A stretch of 64,000 bases of DNA from Parasponia andersonii. Lineage: Eukaryota; Streptophyta; Magnoliopsida; Rosales; Cannabaceae. Every line of letters starts with the position of its first letter. The stretch's first letter is position 1. The notes beneath the pieces were generated by a model. It was given only the letters and a program-made list of their open reading frames with translations, was not told the DNA's origin and did no database searches. The stretch is taken from assembly GCA_002914805.1 (NCBI GenBank), contig JXTB01000044.1, positions 1,363,890 through 1,427,889 on the forward strand. The letters are read 5' to 3'. The translations under genes and the position numbers were made by a program. Shown piece after piece: positions 58,712 to 64,000 of the stretch.

Positions 58712-61700
58712 ATGGGGTCTGTTGGTGGTGCGGAGCTAATGCAAGGGTCGGACGAACGCGAGGAGAAAATCTTTGTTTCAATTCGGCTACGACCTTTGAA
58801 TCAGAAGGAGTCTGCCAGAAATGATGTGTCGGATTGGGAATGCATCAATGACACAACGATCATATACAGGAATAACCTTTCAGTTTCTGAGCGCTCCATG
58901 TACCCAACTGCCTACACATTTGGTAAGGAAGTGCTTTCATTACCTATTGGTAGTATTAGTTCTTTGTCAATAGTCCTCGCTTTTAGCTTCTCAATTGGTC
59001 TCTGTGTCTGAAGTCAGTTGAAGGGATTCCACAATGTTGCTTGATTATGTTCATTATTAGGAATTTTTAATCTGACTTTACCTCTTTCTGGTACTAGACA
59101 GAGTATTTAGCTTTGATTCCTCCACAAGGCAGGTGTATCAAGAAGGAGCCAAGGATGTTGCTCTTTCAGTTGTCAGTGGTATAAACGGTGAGTATAAGTG
59201 TACAACCTCCATTCCTTTTATTCACCGTAGCTACTCTTTCGTGAACTTTCCTTGCACACATAATTATTGAGAAGATTTTATTTTCTGTGGAACTCGCTCT
59301 TCAGCAAGCATTTTTGCATATGGACAAACAAGCAGTGGAAAGACTTACACCATGAGCGGTATTACTGAATATACAGTCGCAGATATATATGACTACCTAG
59401 AGAAGGTAATAAAACACATAAATGGTCATTGTTATTTCCAATTCCGCATTTGACGATGTTTCTAGGATTTAATTTGTTTTTGACAAACAAAATTATTAAT
59501 TTAGCACAATGAAAGAGAGTTTGTTTTGAGGCTCTCTGCTATGGAGATCTACAATGAATCTGTCCGAGACCTACTTAGTGCAGATAGCACTCCCCTTAGA
59601 CTTCTTGATGACCCAGAGGTGAAGATCATTAATAATGTCCTGATTAACTCTCTCTCTGTAAATTTTTTGCACTAAATTTTAGCGTTTATGATAGAGGGGG
59701 ACCATTGTTGAGAAGCTTACAGAGGAAACACTGAGGGACTGGAACCATTTCAAAGAACTTCTGTCTGTCTGTGAAGGTAAGGCTAGATAATCTTCTTTAA
59801 ATGGTTAACTGCGACTCAATATATAAAGTTTAAAAATCGAAATAATTTCATTTTCACAGCTCAAAGACAGATAGGTGAGACATCCTTAAACGAAGCAAGC
59901 TCCAGATCGCATCAGATTCTCAGACTGGTACGGCCTATAGTTTTCACAATAAAATTTTTCTTTCACCACTTGATAACTACTTTCTCTGACATTACACATT
60001 ATGTTGTGATTTTTCAGACAATTGAAAGTTCATCTCGTGAGTTTCTAGGCAAGGATAAATCAACCTCCCTTGCCGCTACAGTGGTAAGAATACTTTTCTA
60101 TATGCTTGATAACTACCCATCAGAAGGCTGGTCTGATTCTTATGTTTTTTGTGCAGAACTTCGTTGATCTTGCAGGAAGTGAGCGTGCATCTCAGACATT
60201 ATCAGCCGGGACAAGGTTGAAAGAAGGTTGCCACATCAATCGTAGTTTACTAACTCTGGGCACTGTTATCCGTAAGCTTAGGTCAGTGACAGAAGCATGT
60301 ACCTTTTACTTAATTTGTCCTGAATTCCAGCTTCTCCATCAAGCAGTAGTTATGTAAATGTGTTCTTTCACTTGTCGGAATGTGAGGGCGATTGACTATG
60401 TTTCTTGCTGATTTGGTATTTGCTCAATCCTGTTTTCTCTCTTGATGCATATATAGCATTGGGTCTAACCAGTTTTCTAAATTTAGTTTTTCTCTGTTTT
60501 GTAAAATTAAGGTTCTAGCTTTTGAGTTTTGAAGAGTTATATCTGCTACTAATTCTTGAACTTTTGAGACTGAATGCAGCAAGGGAAGAAATGGTCACGT
60601 TCCTTATAGAGATTCAAAGCTTACCCGTATACTGCAGTCTTCTTTAGGTGGGAATGCAAGAACTGCCATCATCTGTACCTTGAGTCCTGCACGAAGCCAT
60701 GTTGAACAATCAAGAAATACCCTCTTGTTTGCAAGTTGTGCTAAAGAAGTGGCAACTAATGCACAGGTCAATGTAGTCATGTCAGATAAAGCACTGGTGA
60801 AAAAGTTACAAAGAGAATTGGTTAGACTGGAGAATGAGTTGAGATGTGCAGGAACAACCACTGTTTCATCTGATTCTACTGCATTACTGAGGGAGAAGGA
60901 CCTTCAGATTGAAAAGGTAAATAGTAGGCTTTTAGCACCAAACACTACGAACGAACTATTGATCATCAGAAATAATTAAAAATTTTCATATTGGTCGGCA
61001 TAAGATTGCTGGATGAAATTAATAAGCCTTCCCCTTAGTGAGTAAATACTTCCAGTTAAAACTTATTCTAAATTCGTGAAACCTATCAATGATAGTAGCA
61101 ATAAATTATTTAAAACAAGGTGTTTCTGTTTTTATTCTTTTCCCTTTAGCGGTTGGTGAGCAGATAGGACATGGTTTATGACATAGAGCTTTCTTTCTTA
61201 CTAAAGCATGAATCTTTTTCTTTAATTTACCTGTCACGCAGCTCAAGAAAGAGATATCAGAGGTTATTCTGCAACGCGATGCTGCTCAATCTCAGGTCAA
61301 AGATTTGCTGCGAGTGGTTGAAGAAGATAGACCACCAGTATCGGTATGTGTAGTTATATAGGATTGAAGGACCCAAATTTTTCCTGCTCTGCCTCCTAAG
61401 TTTATTCCCTTTTGATACTACTCTAGGTGGATCTGCATCAATATTACCCTAAACTGCGAGTGCAAAATTCATGGGACTTCGAAAATCAAACACCACGGAC
61501 CCTATTTTGTGCTGGTTCAAAATGCCTCAACCGCTGTAGCAATTCGCTTGATACATCTCATATCTCGGATGAACAGAGCAGTAATTCTGATGAAAACTTT
61601 TTCCAACATCCTGGCTTCGGTGAGAATTCCCTGCCCACAGACTCTTCCTCTCCACGGTTGTCAGTTAGAATTCCAAATTTTTTTGAAATTGATCTGCACC

Positions 61701-63582
61701 GGGAGGAGGCTAAAGAACATTCTGATGGAAATTCAGACGATCTTTGCAAGGAAGTTCGATGCATTGAAGTGGAAGAGCAAAGCTCAAACAGACATGAAGA
61801 GTCGAATATATCAGATACAAGCCCAAAAAGATTTCTCAACTCAGATGTGTCATCTCCCATAGAAAAAACAGCTCTTTCAGGATTAACAGAGGTGGAGAAT
61901 GGACTTAGTACAAATGAAGAATTAGGATGGCCCGCATTAAAGAAAAATAGAGATCTGAATAGCTTACAAACGGATTTCCTAATTCCATCTCCCGAAAAAC
62001 CATCTCAATGGCTAGTGGATAAAGATTTGTCCAGCTCTACCTGCTTGAAGCTTACGAGGAGCAGAAGTTGCAAAGCACGTCTAAGTACTAGTTCGTATTT
62101 ACAGTGGTTTGACAGGGAAGAAAAGGATGAGAGCACACCACCAATTATATTTGAGAAAAGTTTGAGAGGAAGACCTGAGGGTTTGCAGAAGAAAGATCCC
62201 GCATTGGACTATGGTGCTGACATCGAAACATTATCCAGAAATGGTTCACAACAGATGTTGTCAAGAAATGATTCACAAGAGACGTTGTCAAGAAATGATT
62301 CGCAGCAAACACTATTAAGAAATGATTCGCACTACACACTATCAAGAAATGATTCACAAAAGACACTATCAAGAAATGATTCACAAAAGACATTATCAAG
62401 AGATGGTTCTCAGGTTAAGTTATCAAGAAACAGTTCTCAGGCATCTTCTGAGAGTGCTGCTGTTGATGAGCTTGAAGCACAGGATATCAAATCTTCAAAT
62501 GATGATAGGAATACTGACATCAGTACTTCAGTGGGCAGAGTAAAGGAAACAGCGGATTTCCCGTGTGAGGAAGCACTTGCTGATTCAGAGGTGTGTACCA
62601 TTTTGCGGATAACTGAAAATGGATTTTTGAATTTTTCAGGATTCTTATTCATATTCTACTACTATATTCCTATTCTCTTATCCGTCGGGGAATCCCTTGT
62701 TAAGCAAGAACCTCTCTATGTTTAATTGTTCCATCTAATATCTAATTGTTATGCAAGGACTTGTTTTACAGTAGTTTTGGGGTAAAGCTGCTAGTTCTAA
62801 ATGAGCTAAATGTATTATTAATCAATGGTTGTCTTGAGTGGCAGGTCTTAAAAACAGAGGAGAAGCTCGTAATGCCTACAAGGAATGTAAAAGATGTTGG
62901 GTTAGACCCAATTCAGAACGATGTGGGAAGTCCTCCAAAGTGGCCTTCTGAATTCAAGAGGCTTCAAAGAGATATTATTGAACTCTGGCATGCTTGCAAC
63001 GTGTCATTGGTTCACAGGACTTATTTCTTCTTACTGTTCACAGGTGATCCCACTGATTCCGTTTACATGGAGGTTGAGCTGAGAAGATTGTCCTTCCTCA
63101 GAGACACATTTTCTCTCGGCAATCAAACTGTCGAGGATGGTCGAACTCTGACTTTTGCATCAAGGTAAATATATCTATTCCAGGAAAGTTGTGCACTTAC
63201 ACCTAGTCAATTTTTGAACAAATGAAATCTTTCATTTGATTATATAACTTTTGTGAACAGCGTAAGAGCTCTATGCCGTGAAAGGCTAATGCTCAGCAGG
63301 CAAATGCGGAAGAAGCTTTCCAAACATGAAAGGGAGAACATCTATCTAAAGTGGGGTATTGGGTTAAACACAAAGCACAGAAGGTTGCAATTGGCTCACC
63401 GCTTGTGGTCCAACATGAAAGACATTGATCACATCACAGAGAGTGCAGCCATTGTTGTGAAGCTCGTGGGTTCCGGAGAGCCAGACCAAGCTTCCAAGGA
63501 GATGTTTGGACTCAGATTTACACCCAGACGCACTAGCTGGAAATATTATGGATTGAAGCAGGGCATCAAGTCTCTCCTCTAA
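58712..63582 (+). CDS. Kinesin-7 subfamily motor protein with NACK-type C-terminal domain, 13 exons
   Basis: Plus-end-type microtubule motor of the plant kinesin-7 group, whose relatives act in cytokinesis and other microtubule transport. Exons: 58712-58922, 59098-59187, 59305-59405, 59505-59618, 59695-59776, 59860-59927, 60018-60083, 60157-60281, 60580-60916, 61242-61343, 61427-62590, 62845-63164, 63261-63582. They join in frame to 3102 bases (1033 residues) with GT-AG introns. Motor domain residues about 17-345: P-loop GQTSSGKT (107-114), switch I NEASSRSH (210-217), switch II DLAGSE (248-253). A neck coiled coil follows ([19 protein letters not shown]). Exon 11 encodes a serine-rich tail with [12 protein letters not shown] and eight 9-residue repeats (residues 701-772). 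Residues about 853-1015 form the conserved C-terminal domain (DUF3490-like; [33 protein letters not shown]). A retroelement ends 1.8 kb upstream of the start codon. Confidence 0.96.
62231..62446 (+). repeat. Eight tandem 27-bp units encoding LSRNDSQ-type repeats in the kinesin tail
   Basis: Eight units of nine residues, each beginning LSRN/LLRN/LSRD and reading [27 protein letters not shown] and so on. The DNA units are close to identical (AAATGATTC core), so the array is a coding minisatellite. Each unit contains L-x-R-x-x-S, a basic kinase target pattern. Confidence 0.97.
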
Positions 63583-64000
63583 TCTCAAGTTGATGATCCG
63601 TTCAGTGGCTTGATAATAATTCCTTTTGCTCTAGTTGCATAGATGAGTATGATTCTTCTATCCAATTCAATTTTCTAATCTCCTGCTTCTGATTGTAAGA
63701 AAGCTTGTAAATGTCTTAGTTAGGAAATGACCACGTAAATTGTAACATGATGCTTTCCTCGTTGTTGAATTCTGAGTTAATGATGAACGTGGAAATATAT
63801 GAATGTTATATGAGCCTCTTCACCAGTTGGACATTACACATGCCGGCCATATGTTGGAAGAGAACAGGTTTTGCATAGTCCTAGAGTAATTTTTATCTTC
63901 TGGTGTGAATAGAGGGAAGTTTTCTGTTTCTTCTGAAAGTTATATATTTGTTTCATGTTTGGGGCTGCATTGTTGTCAACGCCTACTTTACTTGTCTTCT
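63583..64000 (+). other. Kinesin 3' UTR and downstream region
   Basis: Likely 3' UTR to about 63790, with no canonical AATAAA seen but AATGATGAA near 63778. No further gene is supported before the window ends. Confidence 0.5.

Overview
The window is nuclear DNA from a flowering plant, most likely a eudicot. The evidence is intron-rich genes of plant-specific families (double B-box protein, kinesin-7 with the plant NACK-type tail, S28 peptidase), AT-rich intergenic DNA with poly(A/T) and (TA)n tracts, a Tourist-like MITE and a family of Ty3/gypsy Tat-type LTR retrotransposons. I cannot name the species.

Layout. 1-2558 (minus) is a dead copy of a serine carboxypeptidase S28 gene whose signal-peptide exon is split by a solo LTR (1496-2501). 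4844-8333 (minus) is its intact 12-exon paralogue (484 residues). 10936-12738 (minus) is a double B-box zinc-finger gene of the BBX18/BBX19 type. 16092-22860 is a truncated Tat-type retroelement with another LTR-like insertion inside it. 22861-36501 is a tandem segmental duplication: copy A (22861-27467) is shortened and gapped, and copy B (27468-36501) carries a complete three-exon glyoxalase/VOC gene (31837-32720, minus). 37080-44907 is AT-rich intergenic DNA with tandem and LTR-like repeats. 44908-56932 is a 12-kb Tat-type element bounded by an ATAAC target-site duplication: its gag-pol lies on the minus strand, and a spliced extra gene related to the 'putative gypsy type transposon' family lies on the opposite strand beside the 3' LTR. 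58712-63582 (plus) is a complete 13-exon kinesin-7 gene (1033 residues) whose tail carries eight 9-residue LSRNDSQ-type repeats.

The host genes are unrelated functionally: secreted/vacuolar proteolysis, light/clock transcriptional co-regulation, a VOC-fold enzyme and a microtubule motor. What links the window is how repeats reshaped it. One retroelement family supplied at least three insertions (a solo LTR in a coding exon, a truncated copy at a duplication breakpoint and a near-full-length copy upstream of the kinesin gene). The retroelement tails contain ~100-bp tandem repeats and hairpin repeats of the kind that can seed satellites. Two assembly gaps (23766-24163 and 49263-49536) limit what can be said about the glyoxalase duplicate and the retroelement tail.
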